Below, piece after piece: positions 24,988-33,874 of a stretch of DNA of 37,079 bases (the stretch's first letter is position 1; each line of letters opens with the position of its first letter). Origin of the DNA: an uncultured cyanobacterium (GTDB taxonomy: Bacteria > Cyanobacteriota > Cyanobacteriia > Cyanobacteriales > Nostocaceae); NCBI GenBank assembly GCA_903903925.1, contig CAIVAU010000175.1, positions 1 to 37,079 of the forward strand, read 5' to 3'. Both the position numbers and the translations under genes were made by a program. The notes below the pieces were generated by a model. It was not told where the DNA came from, made no database searches, and was given only the letters and a program-made list of their open reading frames with translations.

Positions 24988-26163
24988 GTGATAGGAAATA
25001 AGCTGATATCAATTGGTTTGTTTGCAGGTGCTTTCGGTCTAGATTTGGGCATGGAACAAGCAGGTTTCCACACAGTGAACGTGGTGGAAAATGATCCTGA
25101 CGCGACAAAGACCATCGCAAAGAACCGCCCACACCTTGTGGAAACTGCTCTACCAAGAGATATTCGTCAAGTCAGCGCCCAGACTCTTTTGGAAGAAGGG
25201 GGACGGGTTCTGGACATAGGCAGACATTTACAACCTGGTGAAGTAGACCTAGTGACTGGGGGACCACCCTGCCAACCTTTCAGCACTGCAGGGAAGCGTG
25301 GTTCTGTCATCGACCCTCGCGGTAGCTTGTTTATGGATTTTATCCGCATCATAGAAGGGATACAACCTCGGTTTTTTGTGATGGAAAACGTCAGAGGATT
25401 GCTATCTGCCCCAATTTGCCACAGACCCCATGACAAAAGAGGAGTAGGTTATTCTCAACTACTACCAGAAGAAATGTCTGGTTCTGCCTTGCAAGTTGTT
25501 CTCTCAGAAATGAGAAATCTAGGTTATAAAATTGCCGCACCTAGACTTTTAGAAGCAGCAGATTATGGTGTTCCACAGAATAGGGAAAGAGTGATATTTA
25601 TTGCTTCGAGGGATAGTGAACCAGTAACCTTTCCTTTGCCTACGTTTAGTGAGAATGGTGCAAATGGGTTACCCAAGTGGCTTACCCTTAGAGATGCCCT
25701 TGAGAATTTAGAAGACCCTGACCCCGAATATTTCACTTACTCAGAAAATCGTCTCATGTATTTGCGTTTATTAAAAGCAGGTGAAAACTGGAGATATTTA
25801 CCTGATGAGTTAAAGGAACAGGCAATGGGTGGTGCTTACAAATCTGGAGGAGGTAAAGTAGGCTTTTACCGTCGTTTATCTTGGGATAAACCGTCTCCTA
25901 CTATCACCACAAGCCCACATCAAAAAGCTACAGATATGTGCCATCCAGAAGAGTTACGTCCCCTAAGTGTGAAAGAGTGTGCTTGGATTCAAACTTTTCC
26001 CGTTCATTGGGTATTTTATGGTTCAACTGCATCTAAGTATCGTCAAATTGGAAATGCAGTCCCAGTTCTATTGGCTTATGCAATTGGCGAACATATCAGT
26101 AAGCTAATTAAGGGTGAAAAAGTTCAAGCAATAGACGAACCATTGCAATTATCATTATTTTAA
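24988..26163 (+). CDS. C5 cytosine DNA methyltransferase 1
   Basis: The 391-residue m5C methyltransferase shows the ordered motifs: I FAGAFG (12-17), IV GGPPCQPFS with catalytic Cys95, VI ENV (133-135), VIII QNRERV, IX SPTITTS and X QIGNAVP. The target-recognition region lies between VIII and IX (about 215-305). The start is GTG 24988, with AGGAG eight bases upstream. It is the first gene of a cassette with a putative endonuclease 15 bp downstream and a second methyltransferase. Base composition is nearer to the core genome than that of the two following AT-rich genes. Recognition sequence cannot be read from sequence alone. Confidence 0.93.
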   Translation: MIGNKLISIGLFAGAFGLDLGMEQAGFHTVNVVENDPDATKTIAKNRPHLVETALPRDIRQVSAQTLLEEGGRVLDIGRHLQPGEVDLVTGGPPCQPFSTAGKRGSVIDPRGSLFMDFIRIIEGIQPRFFVMENVRGLLSAPICHRPHDKRGVGYSQLLPEEMSGSALQVVLSEMRNLGYKIAAPRLLEAADYGVPQNRERVIFIASRDSEPVTFPLPTFSENGANGLPKWLTLRDALENLEDPDPEYFTYSENRLMYLRLLKAGENWRYLPDELKEQAMGGAYKSGGGKVGFYRRLSWDKPSPTITTSPHQKATDMCHPEELRPLSVKECAWIQTFPVHWVFYGSTASKYRQIGNAVPVLLAYAIGEHISKLIKGEKVQAIDEPLQLSLF

Positions 26164-26178
26164 TTTTTTGAACTATTT

Positions 26179-27621
26179 ATGACTATGACAGAGAAGGAAA
26201 TTCTAAATATTTTATTTAAAGATGCAGTAGTTCAACGTCCTGCATTGCTAGCCGAGAATGTTTGTAACATTGAAAAATACTTGAAGATTAATGAAGAGGA
26301 ATTAAAAGGCATTCTTTGGATAGATAAAAAAGGTAGTTACATACCAATGATCACAAAGAACAAAATTGATAATATTGTCGATAAACGAGATTTGTATCTT
26401 CATGAAGTAGCACAGTGTGATCAAAGATTAAGGATAGAATCAGTTGCCATTCAGTTAAGGGATAAGCCTATAATAAGAAATGTGTTAAAATATTTTGTTT
26501 CTTCTCAACAAGCAGCAAGCATTGCCAAGAGTATTAAAACTATTGAGAATTTAAAAGTTTATTTTACTTCGAGTCAAGTATTGATACACTTGTCTAAACA
26601 AGAGCATGAAGATATTTCTCAATTCTTTACACAGCAGGAAGAATGGAATGCTAGGTTTTTGCAAAAAATTACAGATCAAGTAGAAATTTTGATTAGTACG
26701 CTTCTCTTGCTTGGAAAAATTAGCAACCAACAGCTTTCTATTTCAGAGAGTCAAAGCTGTTTAACATTCAAGCGCTTTTTATTAAAAAACTGGTGGCAAA
26801 TACAAAAAGAACCTCAGTTATTCACCACCAATATTCAGAGTGTTATATTTGATAACAATATGGTGAATATAATTGTAAGTTTATTTAGACTAAAAAAACA
26901 ATATTTTGACATAGTATTTTTATTTTTAGATAAAATTACCGCAATGATAAAGGATATTCCTGAAATAACGCAAGAAGCAATAAAAACTGGAAATCCATTT
27001 TTGTTTCGCTCGTTATTTTTAAGTTTTCCAGAAGCAAAAGAATTTGCCGTAGGAGGAAAATTAAATAGTAGTTTGGAAACTAGATATGGAAATCTTTTTG
27101 AAGATTTAATGATTGAATTCGGCAACTGTCGAGGTATTTTTGATGGTGGAGTTGATGTAGTTGTAGGAGGAGAGGCTTTTGATATTAAAAGCGGTCCTGC
27201 TGTAATGAATAAGAGTATGGTAGATGCTTTTTCAGCTAAGCAAAGGTTAATACAGCAGCAAAGATTATTACCTGACATCAGTACATACAAAATAGCTTTA
27301 GGTTATGGTAAGAAAGAAAAACTTAATTCGTTTATGAAAGAAATTGATACAGAAATATTGACAGGCAGAGAAGCTTGGACAAAAATAACAGGTGTAGATT
27401 ATAGTCCAGAAATTGTATTTGCTATTGCTGGATTAGTTGCAAGAGTATTTGGTTGTAAAAGTATTGTAACCTCAATATTGAGTCTAGGTGATAAATACGT
27501 AAGCGACACTAGCGATGATGCTGAATTTGCTGAGTTTTTAGCATCCACTTTTGATCCAATAAATTTAACTTCAACAGCCCAGCAAGAAATCGATTTTATT
27601 GATTCATTACTAAAAGTTTAA
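26179..27621 (+). CDS. Putative type II restriction endonuclease
   Basis: The 480-residue protein is unrecognised by family name, but a PD-(D/E)XK-like nuclease core is visible near residues 305-345: Glu309, Asp326 in GGVDVVVGG, and Asp335-x-Lys337 in FDIKSGP. The rest is AT-rich and low in recognisable motifs, as is usual for restriction enzymes. Its place between two C5 methyltransferases on the same strand (15 bp after the first, 60 bp before the second) makes a restriction role likely. The visibly AT-rich composition suggests horizontal acquisition. It could alternatively be a Vsr-independent accessory nuclease. Confidence 0.7.
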   Translation: MTMTEKEILNILFKDAVVQRPALLAENVCNIEKYLKINEEELKGILWIDKKGSYIPMITKNKIDNIVDKRDLYLHEVAQCDQRLRIESVAIQLRDKPIIRNVLKYFVSSQQAASIAKSIKTIENLKVYFTSSQVLIHLSKQEHEDISQFFTQQEEWNARFLQKITDQVEILISTLLLLGKISNQQLSISESQSCLTFKRFLLKNWWQIQKEPQLFTTNIQSVIFDNNMVNIIVSLFRLKKQYFDIVFLFLDKITAMIKDIPEITQEAIKTGNPFLFRSLFLSFPEAKEFAVGGKLNSSLETRYGNLFEDLMIEFGNCRGIFDGGVDVVVGGEAFDIKSGPAVMNKSMVDAFSAKQRLIQQQRLLPDISTYKIALGYGKKEKLNSFMKEIDTEILTGREAWTKITGVDYSPEIVFAIAGLVARVFGCKSIVTSILSLGDKYVSDTSDDAEFAEFLASTFDPINLTSTAQQEIDFIDSLLKV

Positions 27622-27681
27622 GCTGCATTTTTCTCGTATCGGCGCAAAAATGCATAAGTCTACAAGCGTGTAGTAATTATT

Positions 27682-29022
27682 ATGATGAAAAATCAACGAC
27701 CTATTGCTGTCGATTTGTTTGCTGGCGCTGGTGGCATGACTCTTGGTTTTGAACAGGCAGGATTTGATGTGCTTGCATCTGTTGAAATCGATCCAATTCA
27801 TTGTGCAATACATAAATTTAATTTTCCTTTTTGGGATATTTTTTGTAAAGATATTGTTGATGTTAAAGGTGAAGAAATTAGAAATTCTTCGCTCATAGGA
27901 GATAGAGAAATTGATGTAGTTTTTGGTGGACCACCCTGCCAAGGTTTTTCATTAATAGGTAAGCGGTGTTTTGAAGACCCAAGAAATTCCTTGGTTTTTC
28001 ATTTTATTAGGCTAGTTTTAGAGTTGCAGCCAAAAGTATTTGTACTTGAAAATGTCAAAGGGATGACAGTAGGTCAACATAAAATATTTATAGCAGAAAT
28101 TATTGATAAATTTGAAAAAAATGGTTATAACGTTCGCACAGAATACCAAGTTTTAAATGCTGCCAAATATGGAGTTCCCCAGAATCGCGAGAGGTTATTT
28201 TTAATAGGTTGTCGTCAGGATTTAGAACTCCCAAATTATCCAGAGCCAATTACAAAAATACCAAAAATAAATAAATCAACTTTAAATGACAACCTGCCGC
28301 CAACTCCCACAGTCTGGGAGGCTATTAAAGACCTTCCTGAAGTAGAAAATTATGTAGAACTATATGAAAAAGACTGGGTTATTGCAGATTTCGGTAAGCC
28401 AAGTAATTATGCAAGAAAACTTCGTAATCTTTGTTCTAGAGAAAATAACTATTTATATGAGCGTAAATATGATCCTAGAATCCTTACATCAAGTTTAAGA
28501 ACACGGCATACTTTAGAATCTATTAAAAGGTTTGAGTCTACACCACATGGTAAAACAGAGCCTATAAGTCGTTTCTTGAAACTTGATCCAGAAGGTATAT
28601 GTAATACATTAAGAGCAGGAACACCTAGTAATCGAGGTGCTTACACTTCTCCTAGACCAATCCATCCCTTTACTCCAAGATGTATCACTGTACGTGAGGC
28701 AGCACGCCTCCATTCTTATCCAGACTGGTTTAGATTTCATGCTACTAAATGGCATGGATTTAGACAAATTGGAAACTCTGTTCCACCTCTTTTAGCTAAA
28801 GCAGTAGCATTAGAAATCATAAAAGCTTTAGGTGTAGAGCCTTCCTATACCGATATAATAAAACTATTAGGAGATGTTTCGTTACTAACTCTTGATATGT
28901 CAGGAGCAGCTAAACTTTTTGGTGTAGATCCACGCGTTATAGAACCTAGGACAAGAAGTAATAGAAGTCATAAGCTTGATCGACATACTATTCTCGCGCA
29001 TAATACCTATTCTGACTCCTGA
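27682..29022 (+). CDS. C5 cytosine DNA methyltransferase 2
   Basis: The 446-residue m5C methyltransferase has motif I DLFAGAGGMTLG (11-22), IV GGPPCQGFS with catalytic Cys86, VI ENVKG, VIII QNRERL and X QIGNSVPPLLA. Its recognition region (about 200-330) contains TPSNRGAYTSPRPIHPF and differs from that of the first enzyme, so the two probably methylate different sequences or opposite strands of one asymmetric site. A C-terminal extension of about 60 residues past motif X is unrecognised. The last residues (YSDS) and the TGA stop at 29020-29022 are made by an STRR. Codon use is AT-rich like the endonuclease gene. Confidence 0.92.
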   Translation: MMKNQRPIAVDLFAGAGGMTLGFEQAGFDVLASVEIDPIHCAIHKFNFPFWDIFCKDIVDVKGEEIRNSSLIGDREIDVVFGGPPCQGFSLIGKRCFEDPRNSLVFHFIRLVLELQPKVFVLENVKGMTVGQHKIFIAEIIDKFEKNGYNVRTEYQVLNAAKYGVPQNRERLFLIGCRQDLELPNYPEPITKIPKINKSTLNDNLPPTPTVWEAIKDLPEVENYVELYEKDWVIADFGKPSNYARKLRNLCSRENNYLYERKYDPRILTSSLRTRHTLESIKRFESTPHGKTEPISRFLKLDPEGICNTLRAGTPSNRGAYTSPRPIHPFTPRCITVREAARLHSYPDWFRFHATKWHGFRQIGNSVPPLLAKAVALEIIKALGVEPSYTDIIKLLGDVSLLTLDMSGAAKLFGVDPRVIEPRTRSNRSHKLDRHTILAHNTYSDS

Positions 29023-29035
29023 CTCCTGACTCCTG
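29011..29035. repeat. STRR heptamers forming the methyltransferase-2 stop codon
   Basis: Three TGACTCC units begin in the last codons of the second methyltransferase (TCT GAC TCC TGA) and supply its stop. The array ends 53 bp before the ABC ATPase gene. Confidence 0.9.
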
Positions 29036-29087
29036 TATTCTTCTTCGGTAAGATATAGAGAAGTGATCCCAAATCCAAAATTCCATC

Positions 29088-30206
29088 ATGGTAAATGTTT
29101 GCCTACAAGATATTAAGCGCAGATTCAACAATGTCACCGCTGTTGAAGATATTAGCTTTGAAATCCCCGATGGTGAGTTTTGGGTGTTGGTGGGACCGTC
29201 TGGTTGTGGTAAGTCTACAATTCTCAGAATAATCGCTGGTTTGGAGATGGCAACCTCTGGTAAAATCTTTATTGACGATCGCCAAGTGAACAATATCCCA
29301 GCCCGACAGCGGGACGTGGCGATGGTATTCCAGAATTACGCCCTGTATCCTCATATGACGGTATCCGAAAATATTGCTTTTGGGTTGCGGATGCGGAAAG
29401 TTGACTCGGCGAGGATTCAAGAACGGGTTTTGACTGTGGCGCGATCGCTTTCTCTGGAACATCTGTTAGATCGCAAACCAAAACAACTTTCTGGTGGACA
29501 GCAGCAACGGGTAGCCTTGGGGAGGGCGATCGCACGTCAACCACAAGTGTTTTTACTAGATGAACCTTTGTCTAATTTAGATGCACAATTGCGAGATGAT
29601 ACTCGGGTTGAGTTAAAACAACTCCATCAAGATGTGGGAACTACGACGATCTATGTCACCCATGACCAAGTTGAGGCAATGACCTTGGCTGATAAAATTG
29701 TAGTGCTAAACCAAGGGCGGATTCAACAAATCGGTGAGCCACAGTTTATTTATGCTCAACCTGCTAACCGCATGGTAGCAACTTTCTTAGGTAATCCGCC
29801 GATGAATATTCTACCGACAAAGTTTACAGCTAATGGTTTTGATTTGGGTGGTCAGTTGTTACCTTGTCCTAGTGGTGTGAAGAAGATGTTGCACCCTGTT
29901 GTTGGACAAGAGTTTGATTTGGGGATTAGACCGGAACACGTTTATATTAACGAACCGCAGAGGCGCAGAGAAAACAGAGAGGAGGAGTGGGGAGAGTTGG
30001 GGGTTGAGGTTAGGGTTGTGGAACCTTTGGGGAGGGAGACTCTGATTCGGGCTGCTTTACTTGGTACGTCAGTTATGATGAATGTGCAAGTGGGTGGGGA
30101 TATGCGTTTGCGTTCTGGCGATCGGCTTTCTTTAGAGTTAGAGATGGATAAGTTGTTTGTGTTCGATTCTGCGACTGGAGATAAAGTATTTCCTGTAAAT
30201 CCGTAA
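29088..30206 (+). CDS. MalK/UgpC-type sugar ABC transporter ATPase
   Basis: The 372-residue ATPase energises a sugar or glycerol-3-phosphate-type importer; permease and binding-protein genes are not nearby, which is usual for such shared ATPases. Walker A is GPSGCGKST (36-44), Q-loop VFQNYALYPH, signature LSGGQQQR, Walker B VFLLDEP, with a C-terminal TOBE/OB region (about 235-370). Residues about 289-305 (EPQRRRENREEEWGELG) are encoded by a dispersed intergenic-type repeat inserted in frame in a TOBE loop. ATG 29088 agrees with the family N-terminus. Confidence 0.93.
   Translation: MVNVCLQDIKRRFNNVTAVEDISFEIPDGEFWVLVGPSGCGKSTILRIIAGLEMATSGKIFIDDRQVNNIPARQRDVAMVFQNYALYPHMTVSENIAFGLRMRKVDSARIQERVLTVARSLSLEHLLDRKPKQLSGGQQQRVALGRAIARQPQVFLLDEPLSNLDAQLRDDTRVELKQLHQDVGTTTIYVTHDQVEAMTLADKIVVLNQGRIQQIGEPQFIYAQPANRMVATFLGNPPMNILPTKFTANGFDLGGQLLPCPSGVKKMLHPVVGQEFDLGIRPEHVYINEPQRRRENREEEWGELGVEVRVVEPLGRETLIRAALLGTSVMMNVQVGGDMRLRSGDRLSLELEMDKLFVFDSATGDKVFPVNP
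29953..30003. repeat. Dispersed repeat inside the ABC ATPase gene (copy 2)
   Basis: AACCGCAGAGGCGCAGAG is identical over 18 bp to the minus-strand repeat at 7123-7150 and continues with AG-rich DNA. It lies in frame and adds about 17 Arg/Glu-rich residues to the protein. Confidence 0.8.
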
Positions 30207-30402
30207 TTCTTGATGAATCACCAAATTACACAATGACCCCAAAAGGGACTCAATAGACGTTATTTTTCTGAGCCTACTTCCGTTATTTAAGAGAGTTTAT
30301 CAGTTAAAACTATTGATATTACGTAGCAATAATCAGTATTGAGCTTGTAAATGGCTTGATTAACTTCCGCTATTTTCTGAAACCGATGCCCTTATTTTAA
30401 AG

Positions 30403-30843
30403 CCAGGGTTAGCGCGTCTCAAACCCTATTGACAGGGGGATTACAGTAAAGGAGAATAGTTTGGTAGAGATGCTACTAACACAGAAACCATGTAGTGATC
30501 ATTCATAGCAGATCGCCTTGACTTTTGGCGAATGCTGCGGTGAGAAGTTGGTTCTCGTTCTAAGGCATTGAGGGCAATACGACGTAGTAAAGCAAAGTTT
30601 TGTGGGCTATGCAGAGAACGAATCTGAGATTCATCCTCATGGAAGGTAACATCCAAAGTCCAATGAACCGAGTTTTCAATCCCCCAATGCTGTCGAATCG
30701 CGCTACCAATTTTGTTAGCATCACTAGCAAGACTAGTAATATAAAATTGAACTTCATGGGTAGTTTTATTCCAATGCTGAAACATCCTCCAGTAGATCAG
30801 ACAACCTCCCTTGTCAATAGGGTTTGAGACGCGCTAACCCTGG
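30403..30843. mobile_element. ISAs1-derived mini-element with 32-bp perfect inverted ends
   Basis: The left end 30403-30434 and right end 30812-30843 are perfect 32-bp inverted repeats beginning CCAGGGTTAGCGCG. The 441-bp element encloses only the last third of an ISAs1-type transposase. No target-site duplication is evident (left flank TTTTAAAG, right flank TGCAAGAT). It is non-autonomous but could be moved by an intact ISAs1 element elsewhere. Confidence 0.92.
30441..30785 (-). pseudogene. ISAs1-family transposase, C-terminal fragment
   Basis: The 114 residues match the ISAs1 transposase C-terminus: WNKTTHEVQFYITSL, IRQHWGIENSVHWTLDVTF with the final acidic residues (HEDES), and ALLRRIALNALERE. 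The full protein is roughly three times longer; the N-terminal part, including the first catalytic acids, is deleted, and the right inverted end lies 26 bp upstream. It lies wholly between the inverted ends, so it arose by internal deletion. Confidence 0.9.
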
Positions 30844-31012
30844 TGCAAGATATGAGCTAACGCACCTTTTGTCAGGGGAGGAGTGCGTTACGACGTTCCG
30901 TCTAACTTATTTTTTTTCATAAATCAAACCGGATTCCTATATAATCTAATGTTTGTTAATTGTCATGAAGCGATCACTTCTTTGAATTTCAAAATGGGGA
31001 TTAATACTCTAT
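30844..31012. other. Spacer between ISAs1 mini-element and EamA gene
   Basis: About 170 bp, no gene seen. It forms the downstream end of the minus-strand exporter gene; no clear terminator hairpin with a U-tract. Confidence 0.4.
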
Positions 31013-31999
31013 TTATTTCAAAATGAGAATTGCTTGGTCAATGTCCTCATCTGCAACTGATTGTTGAGCAGTCCGACTTCGATTAATAAGCGTTACACCA
31101 CATAAGATTATCCCACCGCCAAGTAAGGAAAATAGTGTGGGGACTTCCTGTAACCACAACCAAGCAATAAACATTGAAACTACAGGAATCAAAGCTAAAT
31201 AACTGCCTGCTTGTGAGGCTGGAAGCTTAGACAATACATAAGACCAGGCAACGTAAGCCAAAATACCTGGGAACAAGCCCAGATAAACAATTGCTAAAGT
31301 TGAATTTATCGGTGCATGAGTAACTGATAACACGGCACGAGGTGCAAAGAAGAATAAAAAGATTGTTCCTGCCCAAATTGTATAGGTTATAAATTGAATG
31401 ACAGTGTATTTCTGTAGCAGGGGTTTTTGTAGTACTGAATACAAGCTGGTTGAGAGGGTCGAAATGAAAACGAATAATACTCCTATCGATAGGTAAAAAA
31501 CATCCCCTTTACTGAAAGAGATAACACCAACACCGACAATACACAACACAATACCAATCCAACCTACTTTTGTAAGTCGCTCATTTAATAAGAGTACTGA
31601 CAATAGTGCGGTCATTGCTACTTGCGTCGAGTTAATAAAGCCTGAAACACCAGCCGAAACAGTAAGCTCACCTGTATTGAGCATGAAATTGTAAAGCGCA
31701 ATACCGATCAAACCACAAAGGGAAATTAGTGGTAAATCTTTTAGTTGAGGTATTGGCATGCGGCTGATTAGGACATACACGAGCAGAACAATAGATGCAA
31801 CTAGATATCTGAGAAAACCGACTTCTCCAGGAGTATATCCAGTAAGGGAAACATGAATAGCAGAAAATGCAGATGCCCACAAAATAAGTTTTATTAAAAT
31901 GGCACCAATAATCAGTGCCTTAGAAAAATTTTCCTTACTAATCTCAATAGACATAGCTAAATATTGTATTTTCATACCTATATTTGAGTAAAATAGCAC
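31013..31999 (-). CDS. EamA/DMT-superfamily exporter
   Basis: The 328-residue membrane protein has about ten transmembrane helices arranged as two EamA repeats, typical of drug/metabolite exporters (RhaT/YdcZ-like amino-acid or metabolite efflux). Start is uncertain: GTG 31999 with GAGGTGA very close upstream, or ATG 31975, or ATG 31954 (MSIEISKENF), the last giving the most family-like N-terminus. It lies 164 bp downstream of the dehydrogenase-like gene and likely exports the product of that set. It could also be an unrelated amino-acid exporter. Confidence 0.88.
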   Translation of the reverse strand: MLFYSNIGMKIQYLAMSIEISKENFSKALIIGAILIKLILWASAFSAIHVSLTGYTPGEVGFLRYLVASIVLLVYVLISRMPIPQLKDLPLISLCGLIGIALYNFMLNTGELTVSAGVSGFINSTQVAMTALLSVLLLNERLTKVGWIGIVLCIVGVGVISFSKGDVFYLSIGVLFVFISTLSTSLYSVLQKPLLQKYTVIQFITYTIWAGTIFLFFFAPRAVLSVTHAPINSTLAIVYLGLFPGILAYVAWSYVLSKLPASQAGSYLALIPVVSMFIAWLWLQEVPTLFSLLGGGIILCGVTLINRSRTAQQSVADEDIDQAILILK

Positions 32000-32163
32000 T
32001 CACCTCACTATAGCAGATTATCCGAGAGAGATCGCAAGCGATTGCCCTCGGAGTTATTCAAACATTGGCTGAAATCCTAACCCGGATTTCTCACAAGCGT
32101 TGCGCTCCTTATAATTTTCTCTGTAGCTGAAGTTGAGATACCTAGATCCTTAAAATCTAGTAG

Positions 32164-33777
32164 TTAGAGAAATTTTTGCCATACAAAGTCTTGTGCAAGT
32201 ATAGGTAGGTTAGTGTATTCAGCTAGAGCCTCTATGGTTGTGATATCTCTTTCCAGTGACAAAGTTAGCAAATCACTGATACCTTGCTTTATTTGTCTGT
32301 ACACAATTTCATGTCCTAGACGTTTAGGATAAACAGGTGTCTCTTCATTTTCCATTGCCTTGGTGATGCCTCCGTTTTCTGTTGCCCTGAAAAATATTTC
32401 CACTTTAGAATTTCCTGCCCCACCGGGAGTTATTGCTTGACCTGACAATGCAATAATCCCCCTGCTTTTCAGAGCTTTCATGAGTTTCAATCCTTCATCT
32501 CCGAGAGGGATTCCCCAATTCTCTGATAGAAGCACAGTCGAGTTGTCTGGAATAGCATCAAGATTAGAATACTCTAGCGCTTTACCGAAAGTCATAGCAA
32601 TAATTACTCTAGGTTTACTGTTTTTACCTAATGCTTCGTCAGTAAACTTTCCTGGTTCTGCCAGAGCAACATCCCAGCTAAGTGGAATTCTTTGGAATGC
32701 TTCACCGTTCATACGGTATCTTTCGCTTTCCAAGATGGGAACAAGTTTTTCTCCCCTCGCAGAGTCTATTACCACGGGTTTGGTATAGTCATACGCTATA
32801 TCTGCGACTAACACATTTTTAAAACCTCGTTCCGCAAGTCGTTGAGCTGTATCTGATCCCATTGAACCTGCTGCTCCTATCAGTGAGATGGCAAGATTCT
32901 CATCGTTAGAATTAAATAAGCCATGCTGACTAGCTGCATCAAAAGCCCCAAAAAATCCACTGACGGTATAAGCAGCTTTACCTCCCCCACCACCAACAGA
33001 GGCATCAACACCCAAAACTTGAGGTGTATGCTCATGGAGATAATCAGCTAATTTTTTATTAGGACCAAAATCAGGTGTAATGAATAGTGCCCCTGGTGGG
33101 ATGAAGCTGTCTTTTTCTACAATATTCCCTTGATAATCTATTTTTGTTGCTCCTCTTTGACCATTTAGGAATTTTCCTACCTGCTCGAAGATAGAAGAAT
33201 AAACTTCATAAGCTTGTGGATGGTTCGCATCGATAATAATCTCATGTATGTCTAGATTTTCTGCTAAGATTATCGTCCGTCCACCTCGGAATTCAAGTTT
33301 GAGAAAGTCTATAGAAAAGTCATATCCTTTAAGAATGTCTTTTTGTGCTTGATTTTGTGCCTGCAAGTAAGTTGTGATTTTACCATCAGGTGAAATTAAT
33401 CCATTTAATGCACCATTTTTATTTGTCTTACTAAGATATTTATGCTTAGTGTGACTTTCATAAAATGACAGCTTCAGTAAAGATTCAAGGGCATTTGAGC
33501 GGCTTTTGTTGTAGTCTCCCTCCACCGGAGGCTCTGCACGGGTGCCACCATAAGAGGAGTTACGATTTAATACTGCTCTTAAGTTTTTTGAATCACTAAT
33601 GCTGCTGTTATCTGAATGTATTAGTACTTCAGGAGCATCAACGGATTCTCGATGAATTGCTACAAATACAGTAGCAAACTTAGGAATTTGAATTTCGTAT
33701 ATATAGGTTTGTATGCTGATATACTCTTGTGCGGTTAACTTAAGTAAAGTAACTTCAGGTAGAGTTTGCATTTTCAT
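32164..33777 (-). CDS. Divergent Glu/Leu/Phe/Val-dehydrogenase-like protein
   Basis: The 537-residue protein has an unrecognised N-terminal region (1-130) followed by a fold resembling amino-acid dehydrogenases. LEFRGGRTIILAENL (161-175) occupies the place of the GGGK-type substrate motif, ITPDFGPN (233-240) that of the AEDVGT block, GVDASVGGGGGKAAYTVSG (256-274) the Gly-rich hinge, and a NAD(P)-binding GAAGSMG (301-307) with ADI about 20 residues on. The usual catalytic lysine in GGGK appears to be Arg, so classical deamination chemistry may be altered. AAGGAGG stands 6 nt before the ATG. Between an asparagine-synthetase-like gene and an exporter, it may tailor an amino-acid-derived product. 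Family placement is by pattern and uncertain. Confidence 0.6.
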   Translation of the reverse strand: MKMQTLPEVTLLKLTAQEYISIQTYIYEIQIPKFATVFVAIHRESVDAPEVLIHSDNSSISDSKNLRAVLNRNSSYGGTRAEPPVEGDYNKSRSNALESLLKLSFYESHTKHKYLSKTNKNGALNGLISPDGKITTYLQAQNQAQKDILKGYDFSIDFLKLEFRGGRTIILAENLDIHEIIIDANHPQAYEVYSSIFEQVGKFLNGQRGATKIDYQGNIVEKDSFIPPGALFITPDFGPNKKLADYLHEHTPQVLGVDASVGGGGGKAAYTVSGFFGAFDAASQHGLFNSNDENLAISLIGAAGSMGSDTAQRLAERGFKNVLVADIAYDYTKPVVIDSARGEKLVPILESERYRMNGEAFQRIPLSWDVALAEPGKFTDEALGKNSKPRVIIAMTFGKALEYSNLDAIPDNSTVLLSENWGIPLGDEGLKLMKALKSRGIIALSGQAITPGGAGNSKVEIFFRATENGGITKAMENEETPVYPKRLGHEIVYRQIKQGISDLLTLSLERDITTIEALAEYTNLPILAQDFVWQKFL

Positions 33778-33874
33778 GAATTTCCTCCTTGTTGTAACTA
33801 AAAATTAGGTTCTACTTCTCTTAATCTTCTATTTTAAGAAAAAGCTCTTATCTCTCTACAAAAAATCAACTAAT

